A stretch of DNA of 64,000 nucleotides from an uncultured Clostridia bacterium. Its GTDB lineage: Bacteria; Bacillota; Clostridia; Oscillospirales; Acutalibacteraceae. The translations under genes were made by a program, and so were the position numbers. Of the stretch, positions 51,075 to 60,271 are shown piece after piece. The stretch is from contig CAMLSX010000008.1 of NCBI GenBank assembly GCA_946484175.1, positions 1 to 64,000 of the forward strand, written 5' to 3'. Under the pieces are notes generated by a model that was given only the letters and a program-made list of their open reading frames with translations, was not told the DNA's origin and did no database searches. How positions within the stretch are numbered: position 1 is the first letter of the stretch; every line of letters begins with the position of its first letter.

Positions 51075-52013
51075 ATGAATGCAAGGCAAAGAAAAAAAGA
51101 ACGTGAAAGGCAGTACCGTCGATACCGTCTGAAAAAAAGACTCCAACTGATTGGCGGAGCCTTGAGTATCATCGTTATCGTTTTCTCTCTCATTTCAATG
51201 ATCCACACCATTTTACTCTCTAAAACCATACCAGCTTACGAAACAGATACCGGTGTACAGCCCACTTCTCCCCCATCCAGTATATCCTCAGAATCGGAAA
51301 AACCGGTTGAAGAAAGTGAGACTCCACAACCTACAATCACCCTTGTACCGGAAGAAGTATCCAGTTCAGATATGAGTTCCGCATCGGAAAAGACCCCTTC
51401 CGATTACGACTATTCCAAACCAATTGATGAAAACATCAAAGTTGATTTAGACTATTTTGATGACGCGGTTTTTATTGGAGATTCCCGAACCGAAGGCTTT
51501 ATTATGAATACGGGACTCTCAAATACAACTTCTTATACACATAAAGGGCTGACGGTCGATACTGTTTTTACCAGCCCCGTCATCACCCTAAACGGAGAAA
51601 AGCTATCCGTGACAGAAGCACTGGCACAAACAGGTTTTTCGAAAGTTTATCTGATGTTTGGCATCAACGAAGCTGGTTGGGTATACAGTGAGGTGTTTGT
51701 TGAAAAGTACGCAGAACTAATCGATACTGTGCGTGAAATCAATCCACAAGCGCAAATTTACCTGCAATCCATTCTGCCTGTCAGCGAAAAAACTTCCAAA
51801 ACACATGAATTCGCCAAACAGGACAAGCTGAATGAATACAATCAGCTGCTTCGACAGCTCGCAGAAGAAAAAAAGGTGTTTTATGTAAATGCAGCAGAAT
51901 CAATGACAAATACAAAAGGTTTTTTACCCGAGGAAGCTGCATCTGATGGAATTCATCTGAAAAAGGAATACTGCCTGAAATGGCTGGATTACCTTTGTAC
52001 TCATACGATATAA
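51075..52013 (+). CDS. membrane-anchored SGNH/GDSL hydrolase
   Basis: N-terminal TM, Ser/Pro linker, AVFIGDSRTEGF (block I), FGINEAGW (block III-like), DGIHLKKEYCLKWLDYL. Confidence 0.85.
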   Translation: MNARQRKKERERQYRRYRLKKRLQLIGGALSIIVIVFSLISMIHTILLSKTIPAYETDTGVQPTSPPSSISSESEKPVEESETPQPTITLVPEEVSSSDMSSASEKTPSDYDYSKPIDENIKVDLDYFDDAVFIGDSRTEGFIMNTGLSNTTSYTHKGLTVDTVFTSPVITLNGEKLSVTEALAQTGFSKVYLMFGINEAGWVYSEVFVEKYAELIDTVREINPQAQIYLQSILPVSEKTSKTHEFAKQDKLNEYNQLLRQLAEEKKVFYVNAAESMTNTKGFLPEEAASDGIHLKKEYCLKWLDYLCTHTI

Positions 52014-52040
52014 TCAAATTTCTGAAAGAAGGTATTTCAA

Positions 52041-52490
52041 ATGAAAAAAGTATTCGCATTAACAGCCTGCCTGCTTCTATCCCTGACTGCCTGCTCTTCA
52101 CAGGGCAAAATCAATGACGGTGAAGCTCTGGCAAAAGATCTTTCTGAAAAAATCACCTATCAGGATGAACTAAATCTGATGGACGAAAGTCTTGCCAAAC
52201 AGTTATACGGTATTGATGATGCCAAGAACCTTTGGATATACACCGGAAGCGGTGCAACCGCCGAAGAAGTAGGCGTGATCCAGATGGCTGACGAAGCTTC
52301 TGCTAAAAATGCTTTAGAAAAAGCGCAGCAGCGGATAGAAACGCAAAAAGATGCTTTTACCTCTTATGTTCCGGAAGAAATCCCCAAGCTTGAGAAAGCT
52401 ATTACAGAACAGTATGGAGAATACGTGGTATTGTCTGTCAGCGACACGCCCGATCAGGCTAAAGAAGTGATACAGCAACATCTGAAGTGA
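52041..52490 (+). CDS. DUF4358 lipoprotein
   Basis: Lipobox LLLSLTACSS; LAKQLYGIDDAKNLWIYTGSGATAEEVGVIQ... Confidence 0.8.
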   Translation: MKKVFALTACLLLSLTACSSQGKINDGEALAKDLSEKITYQDELNLMDESLAKQLYGIDDAKNLWIYTGSGATAEEVGVIQMADEASAKNALEKAQQRIETQKDAFTSYVPEEIPKLEKAITEQYGEYVVLSVSDTPDQAKEVIQQHLK

Positions 52491-52506
52491 GCGGAGATGG
52501 AAAGCG

Positions 52507-53004
52507 TTGGCGCAATATCATGAGCAACTGGAATTGATTTCTTTTATCCGTGAAAACGAAGAAAAATTTTACCGAATCGCTTACAGCTATGTAAAAGAAC
52601 CGGAAACTGCATTGGATCTGGTTCAAGATGCTGTTGTATCAGCATTGCAGAAATACCATACCCTTCGAAACCATGACTGTATGAAAAACTGGTTTTATCG
52701 AATCCTTGTCAATCAATGTCTTGGCTACCTTAGAAGGGAAAAACGTCGTCAGCTTTTTTTCAAAAAATCACAGCAGCAGGTCTGTGCGGAACAGCAGGAT
52801 ACTGAAAGAATGGAAGCTTGCACAGACCTGTATGCTGCTTTGGACCAATTACCCCCAGATATGAAAACAGTCATTATTCTGCGCTTTTTTGAAGATATGA
52901 AGTTAGAAGAAATTTCAGAGGTGCTCAAAGTCAGCCCAAACACAGTGAAAAGTCGTCTATATCGGGCATTACGGCATCTTAAGCTTAACCTGGAGGTGAA
53001 TTGA
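52507..53004 (+). CDS. ECF sigma factor, SigV-like (TTG start)
   Basis: ETALDLVQDAVVSALQKYHTLRNHDCMKNWFYRILVNQCLGYLRREKR; MKLEEISEVLKVSPNTVKSRLYRALRHLK. Confidence 0.9.
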   Translation: MAQYHEQLELISFIRENEEKFYRIAYSYVKEPETALDLVQDAVVSALQKYHTLRNHDCMKNWFYRILVNQCLGYLRREKRRQLFFKKSQQQVCAEQQDTERMEACTDLYAALDQLPPDMKTVIILRFFEDMKLEEISEVLKVSPNTVKSRLYRALRHLKLNLEVN

Positions 53005-53868
53005 ATGACAGGAAAAAAAGACTATGAGCAGATCCCGATTCCAAAAGAACTTTCAGAAACCATAGAAGAAGCGATCTCTTACGGCGTGATCACAACTCCC
53101 CGTATTTCTCACAGAAATATGATACAAAGGACTTTTGCAGTAGTTCTGGTTCTCCTAACAACGATCACCTGCTTGATGAATTTTAATCCTGCTTTCGTTT
53201 CGGCGGTAGAACAGATTCCAGTTTTGGGACAGATGTTTCATATTTTTTCTTTTCGCGAGATTCACCAACAAGACTCTTACCGTTATATTGACGCTGTCAT
53301 TCCCAAAATCGAATATGAAGGTAATTCTGATATGGAAAATCGGGTAAACCTTGAGATCAGTCATTTGATTCAGGAAGAAATACAGCGCAGTGAAGAAGAC
53401 GCAAAAGAATATTATGACGCTTTTGTACAGACCGGCGGAGACCCAAAAGAGTTTCGCCCTATTTCAGTAACGATTGATTATGAAGTCAAATCGATTTTGG
53501 AAACGACCGCCTCTTTTATCATTTCAAAATATGAAACGCTTGCAAGTGCTTATAACATGCAGTATTTTTATAATATTGATCTTGAAACTGGTAATTACCT
53601 CTCTCTTCGGGATTGGCTCGGCCCAGAATATCGACAAATTGCGGCAAAAAGTATTCAGCAGCAAATTGACGAATGGCCTGAAGATCAGAAAGCAATGCTG
53701 TTTCCTGATATTGATTGGGTGAATCTCATCACTGAAAACAGGAACTTTTATATTGATAAAGACGGACGTGCCGTAGTGGTATTTGATAAATACGAAATCG
53801 CCGTAGGTGCTATGGGTGTTTTGGAATTCCCTGTTGAACCTTCTGCAAGTTATCATCCAGACAAATAA
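53005..53868 (+). CDS. RsiV-like anti-sigma factor (DUF3298-type C-terminus)
   Basis: Cytosolic N-terminus, one TM, then YNMQYFYNIDLETGNYLSLRDWLGPEYRQIAAKSIQQQIDE...NRNFYIDKDGRAVVVFDKYEIAVGAMGVLEFPV. Confidence 0.85.
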   Translation: MTGKKDYEQIPIPKELSETIEEAISYGVITTPRISHRNMIQRTFAVVLVLLTTITCLMNFNPAFVSAVEQIPVLGQMFHIFSFREIHQQDSYRYIDAVIPKIEYEGNSDMENRVNLEISHLIQEEIQRSEEDAKEYYDAFVQTGGDPKEFRPISVTIDYEVKSILETTASFIISKYETLASAYNMQYFYNIDLETGNYLSLRDWLGPEYRQIAAKSIQQQIDEWPEDQKAMLFPDIDWVNLITENRNFYIDKDGRAVVVFDKYEIAVGAMGVLEFPVEPSASYHPDK

Positions 53869-53869
53869 T

Positions 53870-53910
53870 AAAAATCCGTGCATATCTGCTGACAGGTATA
53901 CACGGTTTTT
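53870..53910 (+). terminator. Rho-independent terminator
   Basis: AAATCCGTGcatatctgctgacaggtataCACGGTTTTTT. Confidence 0.6.
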
Positions 53911-53976
53911 TATTACTTGTTCCTTTATAACACGCTTGTTATAATAGGATTGATAAAATATTTTGGGGGCATTTTT

Positions 53977-54219
53977 ATGAATATAGACAAACAAAATTCA
54001 TTCTCTGTTACTGATGCAGAAAATAATTTCTCAAAAGTTTTGCAAACAGTCGATAGAACCGGCTCTGCCGTTATTTTTAAAAATAACCATCCACGCTATA
54101 TCGTGATTGAATTTAGCGAGTCAGAAGCAGAAACGATTGCTGCTGACGAAGAAATCTTTGCATTTTCCAAACAGCTGGAGGAAAAAAATCAAATTGCGTA
54201 TGAGGAGCTGGCAAAATGA
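53977..54219 (+). CDS. Phd/YefM-family antitoxin
   Basis: FSVTDAENNFSKVLQTVDRTGSAVIFKNNHPRYIVIEF; ATGA overlap with the Doc-like toxin. Confidence 0.82.
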   Translation: MNIDKQNSFSVTDAENNFSKVLQTVDRTGSAVIFKNNHPRYIVIEFSESEAETIAADEEIFAFSKQLEEKNQIAYEELAK

Positions 54220-54593
54220 AACTTCTGACCAAACAACAGGTAATTTCACTGCATGAATCACTGGTAAAGGAATTCGGTGGAGGAAGCGGGATTCGAGAAG
54301 AAGGACTTCTGGAATCCGCACTTTTTGCCCCCATGCAGACTTTTGGCGGAGAAAAAATGTATCCATCCCTGCTCATGAAAGCAGCACAATTGGGGTTTGG
54401 ACTGATCTGCAATCACCCATTTGTAGACGGCAACAAACGAATTGGAGCCCATACCATGCTGGTATTTCTGGCAATTAACGGTGTCGAGCTGTGCTATCAG
54501 CAGACAGAACTGATTGATATTATTTTATCTGTTGCTTCAGGAAAAACCGATAATCACGGGCTTTTTGAGTGGATTTTGCAGCATCAGAAGTAA
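54216..54593 (+). CDS. doc: Doc/Fic-family toxin
   Basis: Catalytic HPFVDGNKRIGAH motif; HESLVKEFGGGSGIREEGLLESAL Doc N-terminus. Confidence 0.92.
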   Translation: MKLLTKQQVISLHESLVKEFGGGSGIREEGLLESALFAPMQTFGGEKMYPSLLMKAAQLGFGLICNHPFVDGNKRIGAHTMLVFLAINGVELCYQQTELIDIILSVASGKTDNHGLFEWILQHQK

Positions 54594-54692
54594 TCAAAGG
54601 ACAGCTCTTTATTTTTGAATAGCAATTTTAAATTCAAATACCCAGACAATCACAAAATGTTGGATAAAATAGATATCTATAAAAAGTATAAC

Positions 54693-55756
54693 CTAATGGC
54701 AGTGATTATATAAAAACACAATAATAATTATTATATTTTTAGTAAGTAATTCCTCTTTCTTTCTGTCGAATTCTTCATCAGTAATAACTCCAGCCTTTTG
54801 AAGATCCGATAATTTTGGGAGAGTTTCAAAAATATCGTTTGATTCTGTTTGGGAATCTTCAGCCTTTTTAGGAGTAAAGAATCCGAAGACATTTTCTGTC
54901 AACTTTTTTCCACCATCAAAAACTTGAGCCATAAAGTCTTTGTTTTCTGTTTTTTCAGGTATGTCATCGTTACTAATATTTTCGATTTCTTTCAAATCTT
55001 CTTCAAAGTCTTTTTCCGTATATCCAAAAGCCACACTATCCAACGTATTCTTCAAATTGTTAGCCATAGGCATCATAGATGCAAAATTCATTCCGCCTGA
55101 AAGCAGACCTCCAATTACTGGAATTACTTTAGAAACACCTTTTGCTACAGAAGATTTAGTTACCTTGACTCCAACTACTTTTGCGATTTTCTTAACAATG
55201 GGGTAGCAAAATGCTTTAGTTAAAGCTTTTTGAGGCAGCTTTTTCAAAGCAGTTTCTGCTATTCGGAAAGATAGCACACGAACTCCAGCTGCCGCACCAG
55301 ACACTCCAAACATCACACCGCAATATAATAAAAGTTCATTTCTGATTCTTTCATTATCAATTTGTCCATTCTGCCATAAATCCCCCCCACCATATAGATA
55401 AGATAATTCTTGAGCAAGTCTTAACGACATCCCGAAAAATTGAAGAACATCAGCTGGAACAGTGGCAGCCATAGCTAATCCACCGGGAATCCCCATAGCA
55501 AAAGAAGCCAATGAGGATTGGCTAGTCCTTACCCAAATAAGATTATTAGCAAGGGAATCCAGTTTTTTTGTGTAACATTAGCTTGAACAGGACCTAAATC
55601 AAAAATTTCCTTCATATCCACGTCTTCATGAGAAAAAATTTCAGACAAAAAAGCTTTTCGATCTACTTTTACGCCTGGAATTTGTACTGCGGAAGTAATA
55701 ATATTTTCTAAAACAAGCCCATTTTCTTCAGTTTCCGCCAGATGCTCTTTATCCAT
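54693..55756 (-). pseudogene. EcsC-like protein with C-terminal SHOCT motif, interrupted by a 1-nt frameshift
   Basis: 55529-55756 (...GPVQANVTQKN) and 54693-55511 (...MGIPGGLAMAATVPADVLQFFG...) become one ORF if read -1 at the A7 run at 55563-55569, giving NVTQK(N/K)LDSLANNLIWVRTSQSSLASFAMGIPGG; SHOCT-like LPKLSDLQKAGVITDEEFDRKKEELL. Confidence 0.75.
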
Positions 55757-55861
55757 CTTTATCTACCTCTTTTTATCATTTATATAATTTTCTACATTCA
55801 AACCACTATTTATATTTTAGTACAATTTGAATATAACGTAAAGAGTAATCTATAAATAAAA

Positions 55862-55895
55862 AGTGCCCCGAACGCGACCTGCGCGTCGAGGCACT
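55862..55895 (-). terminator. terminator downstream of the PhlG-like gene/operon
   Basis: minus strand AGTGCCTCGACGCGcaggTCGCGTTCGGGGCACTTTTTATTT. Confidence 0.65.
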
Positions 55896-56198
55896 CGACC
55901 TGGGAAGAGTTTATAAATTAGATGTCCATATAGACGCGAAGATCAGGTAAATGTTGTGTAGACTACTACCTGTCTTTCTTTGCTAAATGGATAAAAGAGA
56001 AAAGAAAAATCTCAGAGAACAACTGGATATACGATATGGATTTTGCGGGTCCATATGATGAATCCGCAAAATCTGCTGTGCGACCTCATGGCTACGCTGC
56101 ATAAGGCAGCCGGGACCGACAAAAAAGATCCCCAGCTCTTTGACATGGATAATTCCATATACTACGCATCCGATTCAAAATGCAGCTTTGTTGATGAA

Positions 56199-57059
56199 TC
56201 AAAGAGGCAGGTTTCCAAATTCCTTCCAGACCTCGGGCAGAATGGCTGCCAGATTGCTGAACTCCTTGATATTATGGGCAAAGAGTCCCTTGGGAACAAA
56301 ATCGGGAAGCCGGAACCCCTCTGGGAAAATCTTCTGATATTTACCGTCTGCCAGTCCAAAGCCAATCCAGAACCGGGAGGTAAAGAGTACACCGTCCCGA
56401 TAGGGCACCCACTTATGAGTCATCGCAGCAGGACATCCGCCTTCACCAATGGCACACACCATGGACTGACAGGCATCGGTTCCCACGATGGCCGGGTCAT
56501 AACCCAAATCTGCCGGACTCTTAAAACACAGCTTGAGAAAATCCGGGCCGGGGCCTACATCCTCCATGATGTAATGATTCACACCCCAAGTTTTCTGGTT
56601 CATGGGAACCGCCGGATCACACACATAATCCGCACGGTCAGCACGGGCAAAATAATGATCCTCCGGGTCCCAGATCTTATAGCGAAGATCAGAACCAACA
56701 CTGTGCCACGGAAACCACCAGTCCAGCATTTCCCCGGTAACACCGGGCATATAAGTCTGGTTGCACACAAAGCCGGTGCCGTCCTGCGCAATTCCATAAC
56801 CAATCTGGCAGTATTCCCCGTCTTTTCCGCTCAAAAACAGGTTCCGCTCTTCAAAGGGAACAGCGGGAATCTCCGACGGGCCGTTTTCCAGAATGGCCAG
56901 CTTTTCAGCCGGAATGGGAGCCAGCGGCTGCTCAAAAAATCGATAATAAGGAAGAGCTTTTTCTTCCTGGCTTACGCCTACTTTTTTGGCCATTACACAC
57001 ACCTCTTCTTTATGGTTTCTGACGCTTGGCCAGAAAAGCCAGCATCCGATTCCGCACAA
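56199..57059 (-). CDS. DAPG (PhlG)/phloretin hydrolase-like protein
   Basis: GEMLDWWFPWHSVGSDLRYKIWDPEDHYFARAD, NHYIMEDVGPGPDFLKLCFKSPADLG, C-terminal FAHNIKEFSNLA (HxxxE, candidate metal ligands). Confidence 0.8.
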   Translation of the reverse strand: MCGIGCWLFWPSVRNHKEEVCVMAKKVGVSQEEKALPYYRFFEQPLAPIPAEKLAILENGPSEIPAVPFEERNLFLSGKDGEYCQIGYGIAQDGTGFVCNQTYMPGVTGEMLDWWFPWHSVGSDLRYKIWDPEDHYFARADRADYVCDPAVPMNQKTWGVNHYIMEDVGPGPDFLKLCFKSPADLGYDPAIVGTDACQSMVCAIGEGGCPAAMTHKWVPYRDGVLFTSRFWIGFGLADGKYQKIFPEGFRLPDFVPKGLFAHNIKEFSNLAAILPEVWKEFGNLPL

Positions 57060-57528
57060 TATTCAAAAACACGCCTACATACCACACACCCACCAGCATA
57101 GCAGCGGCAATTTGCAAAGGCAGCGTTCCAACTGCGGAAAATCCTCCCGGCGCCATAATGGTCAGGCCAATGGCCCATCCGCACAGCCATGCCGGGCAGA
57201 AAATCCATTTGGGCGCCAAAGAGGAGAAAATCACCGCCAGGCCACCCATTACAAACAGCGTTCCAAACAGCTCTGCATCCGGGTTCCACGGCATGATATC
57301 CATCATCCAAACGGCCAGCCATGCCCAGAAATCTCCCAGCAGGAAGCCGATGGAAATCTTGACTGCATCCGCTGCCTTGTCACCATTGGCTGCGCACAAT
57401 CCGGCACAAATCAATGCGACTGCGCCAGTGGTTACATTCAAGTAGGGCGCCGCCACCGCCCAGATGGGCGGCAGCAGTGCGATACAAAGTGCCAGCGTCA
57501 GAGTTTCCGCTTTTTTCGTCATCCTCAT
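57010..57528 (-). CDS. DUF1097-like membrane protein
   Basis: About 6 TM; TLTLALCIALLPPIWAVAAPYLNVTTGAVALICAGLCAANGDKAADAVKISIGFLLGDFWAWLAVWMM. Confidence 0.7.
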   Translation of the reverse strand: MRMTKKAETLTLALCIALLPPIWAVAAPYLNVTTGAVALICAGLCAANGDKAADAVKISIGFLLGDFWAWLAVWMMDIMPWNPDAELFGTLFVMGGLAVIFSSLAPKWIFCPAWLCGWAIGLTIMAPGGFSAVGTLPLQIAAAMLVGVWYVGVFLNIVRNRMLAFLAKRQKP

Positions 57529-57532
57529 CACC

Positions 57533-60271
57533 TTACTGGCAGTCGGCAATATACTGGGCGATGCTCTCGCCGGCCATACGTCCGGTATTCACGGCAAAGC
57601 CCATGGAGTTTCCGGGCAGGGTGAAGTTGTAGCTGTCGCCGTAAATGGTGTTGGCGTCGGAACCGGCACTGTAAAGGCCTTCAATAGGCATCAGGTTCTT
57701 GTCCAGTACCTCGCAGTATTTATTGATACGGACACCGCCCACAGTGCCGTAAGCGCCCAGATAATATTTACCCACCAGATACTTACCCTTGCCGGTAATG
57801 GGGTGCAGGTACTTCTGGGGCTTGTGGAACTTGCTGTCCACGCCGCAGCGGCACATGGCGTTGTATTCGTCAATGGTGTCCTGAAGCTTTTCGGGGTCAA
57901 TGCCCAGTTTTCCGGCCAGCTCTTCCACAGTTTCTGCTTCAAAGTAGGCCTCATAGCCCTGCTCCACAGCCAGTGCAGCCTGTCCGTCAAAGGCCAGGAA
58001 GGCTTCAGCGGGATGAACGATATCCACGATGTCCGGGCCGTTCTTCTTATACTCTTTCAGGATGCCCTCGTCCATAATGCAGTAAGCATAGTTGCCGGGC
58101 TGTAAGGCAATGGCGTTACCGGCGTAGGTGGTATTGCCCAGATCGCCCTCGTTCATAAAGCGGTCGCCCAGCTGGTTGATAAGCAGGTTGGGCTGACGGA
58201 GCACGGCATCCAGCAGGAACCAGTTCAGGTTGTCGGGCAGCTGGTAAATGGCCTCGATGTTTGCGCCAAACTTAGCAGCGCCCACTTCCCACATCATGTT
58301 CAGACCGTCGCCGGTAATGCCGGGAATCCGGAAGGGGAAGTAGTCCTTGCCAATATGCAGGCCAAATTCTTTCTCAATCATTTCGGGGTTGTTGCCGAAA
58401 CCGCCGGTAGCTACAACCACGGCCTTACCGCGGACCTCAATACCGTTGCCGTCCTTATCCACAGCCACTGCGCCACAAACCTTGCCGCTCTCGGTAATCA
58501 GAGAAGTAGCGGCGGTTTCCAGCAGGATTTCACTGCCCAGTTCCTTGGCGCGCTGGGTCATGGCCTTCACCATGGCGCTGGCTGCACGAGGACCAATGAC
58601 GCCGTTTTCCGGCTTGACAATGTGCCAGGTAGCTTCGGATTCCTTGAAGTACCGGAAAGCACCGGCAAACTCCACGCCCATTTCCTCCAGCCATTCAATG
58701 GTATCGGCGCTCTTGTGGAAGTAGGTCTGCACCACGTCTTCATCCACATGATAATGGGTGTATTCCATGTGCATCTGGATGGCCTTGTCTACGCTCAGGT
58801 TGTTAAAGTTTGCCTTCTGAATCTTGGTGTCAATTCCCAGCGGGCCCATTCCCATATTGGCGGCGCCGCCGGTAGCGCTGGATTTTTCCAAAATTACGGA
58901 TTTCAGGCCATGCTCGCCAACGGTAATGGCAGCAGCCAGACCGGCAGGGCCGCCAGCCACAACAACGACATCAGTCTCGATGGTTTTCATAATCTTCACC
59001 TCAATATGTTTGGGCTGTTCCGTGGGAGCAGCCGTTTGTTTTTCTTCTACAGGAGCTGATTTTAACGGCTGAGCAAATACCCGCTTGCGTTTTATGGAGC
59101 GGTGGGTAGTTTCCTCTCCGATCACTTCTGCGGCAATCTTTGCACCCTTTACCGGAACGGGAGCGGAAGGGAGCTTGGGCAGACGGCCGGGAACGCACTT
59201 CACCGCGTCATGGGTACAGACTTCCAGACATTTTCCGCAGCGGGTGCAGTCAAAGGTATCAATGACAGATACCAGCTCTTTGCCGCCATCAATACACTTG
59301 GCGGGACAAACGGCAATACAGTCTCCGCAGCCGGTGCAGCGCTGGGGATCCACATAGAACTGGCTGAGAGCCAGACAGGCGTTAGCAGCGCACTCCTTAC
59401 GGCGGACATGGGCCATGGTTTCCCCTTCAAAGGCACTCATGGCAGAAAGAGCAGGCAAACCGGCTTCTTCGCCCAAGGTGCAATTACAGGAAACGGTCAT
59501 GGCTTCCCCGATTTCTTTTGCCAACTCCAAATCGGCGGGTTTTGCCCGGCCATTGGAGATATTCTCAAAAATTTCTGCCAGCTGGTACAAGCCTTCTCGG
59601 CAGAAAGTGCATTTGCCGCAGCTCTTTTGCCGCAGGGACAGGATTTCTCTTTTGGCGCCATCCACCGGGCAATCCTTTTCGGTCAGGCGGCGAATCACAC
59701 CGGAGCGGCTGTGAAGCTGTTCCAGGGACAGGCCTTCCAGCTCCTGAGCAGAATAGAAACGGTGGTCGATTAGAATTCCCTTGCACTCCCCTGCCAGCTC
59801 TTTCACCAAACGGGAAGGTTCTTCCTCCGTGGGGGTTTCGCCGTCCAAGGCAACCAACAGGCCGGGAGTATTCCCCATAAGCCGGTCAGCCATAGCGGCC
59901 AGTTCATCCAGACAGAATATCCGGTCATTTTTGTGGAGCATCTTATTTACCAATGCCGCCCGGGTAATGGTCAGGGGAAGCTCTACGATCCCCGCACTGG
60001 CTTCCAGCTCCTGCTGGTTGACCTCACAGTTGACCACCAGCTCGGCGCGTTCCGCTCCGGTGAGCAGGGCTGCAATCTTCAAACCGGCAATCACACCGGC
60101 AGGATTTGCGTGAAGCAGGATATTTTTCATACCCTCCGTGTCGGCATTGTACAGAGCGCCCACCACAGCGCCCGTTAGCGGCTCCATGGAGCCGAAAACC
60201 GCTTCCAATTCTTCTCTGGAGCAGCGGCGCAGCCGATTCAGTGCGTCGGTATTGTTCTGTAACAGACTCAT
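57533..60271 (-). CDS. fusion flavoprotein: NuoF-like FeS domain + 2x[4Fe-4S] ferredoxin + fumarate-reductase-type FAD domain
   Basis: KSCGKCTFCREGLYQLAEIFENI; CTGCGDCIAVCPAKCI, CTRCGKCLEVCTHDAV; VVVVAGGPAGLAAAITVGEHGLKSVILEKSSATGGAANMGMG...GGVRINKYCEVLD...GLYSAGSDANTIYGDSYNFTLPGNSMGFAVNTGRMAGESI. Confidence 0.9.
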   Translation of the reverse strand: MSLLQNNTDALNRLRRCSREELEAVFGSMEPLTGAVVGALYNADTEGMKNILLHANPAGVIAGLKIAALLTGAERAELVVNCEVNQQELEASAGIVELPLTITRAALVNKMLHKNDRIFCLDELAAMADRLMGNTPGLLVALDGETPTEEEPSRLVKELAGECKGILIDHRFYSAQELEGLSLEQLHSRSGVIRRLTEKDCPVDGAKREILSLRQKSCGKCTFCREGLYQLAEIFENISNGRAKPADLELAKEIGEAMTVSCNCTLGEEAGLPALSAMSAFEGETMAHVRRKECAANACLALSQFYVDPQRCTGCGDCIAVCPAKCIDGGKELVSVIDTFDCTRCGKCLEVCTHDAVKCVPGRLPKLPSAPVPVKGAKIAAEVIGEETTHRSIKRKRVFAQPLKSAPVEEKQTAAPTEQPKHIEVKIMKTIETDVVVVAGGPAGLAAAITVGEHGLKSVILEKSSATGGAANMGMGPLGIDTKIQKANFNNLSVDKAIQMHMEYTHYHVDEDVVQTYFHKSADTIEWLEEMGVEFAGAFRYFKESEATWHIVKPENGVIGPRAASAMVKAMTQRAKELGSEILLETAATSLITESGKVCGAVAVDKDGNGIEVRGKAVVVATGGFGNNPEMIEKEFGLHIGKDYFPFRIPGITGDGLNMMWEVGAAKFGANIEAIYQLPDNLNWFLLDAVLRQPNLLINQLGDRFMNEGDLGNTTYAGNAIALQPGNYAYCIMDEGILKEYKKNGPDIVDIVHPAEAFLAFDGQAALAVEQGYEAYFEAETVEELAGKLGIDPEKLQDTIDEYNAMCRCGVDSKFHKPQKYLHPITGKGKYLVGKYYLGAYGTVGGVRINKYCEVLDKNLMPIEGLYSAGSDANTIYGDSYNFTLPGNSMGFAVNTGRMAGESIAQYIADCQ

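Noticed and set aside
56043-57101. 352-aa plus-strand ORF
   Set aside because: Antisense of the PhlG-like gene; no motif support.
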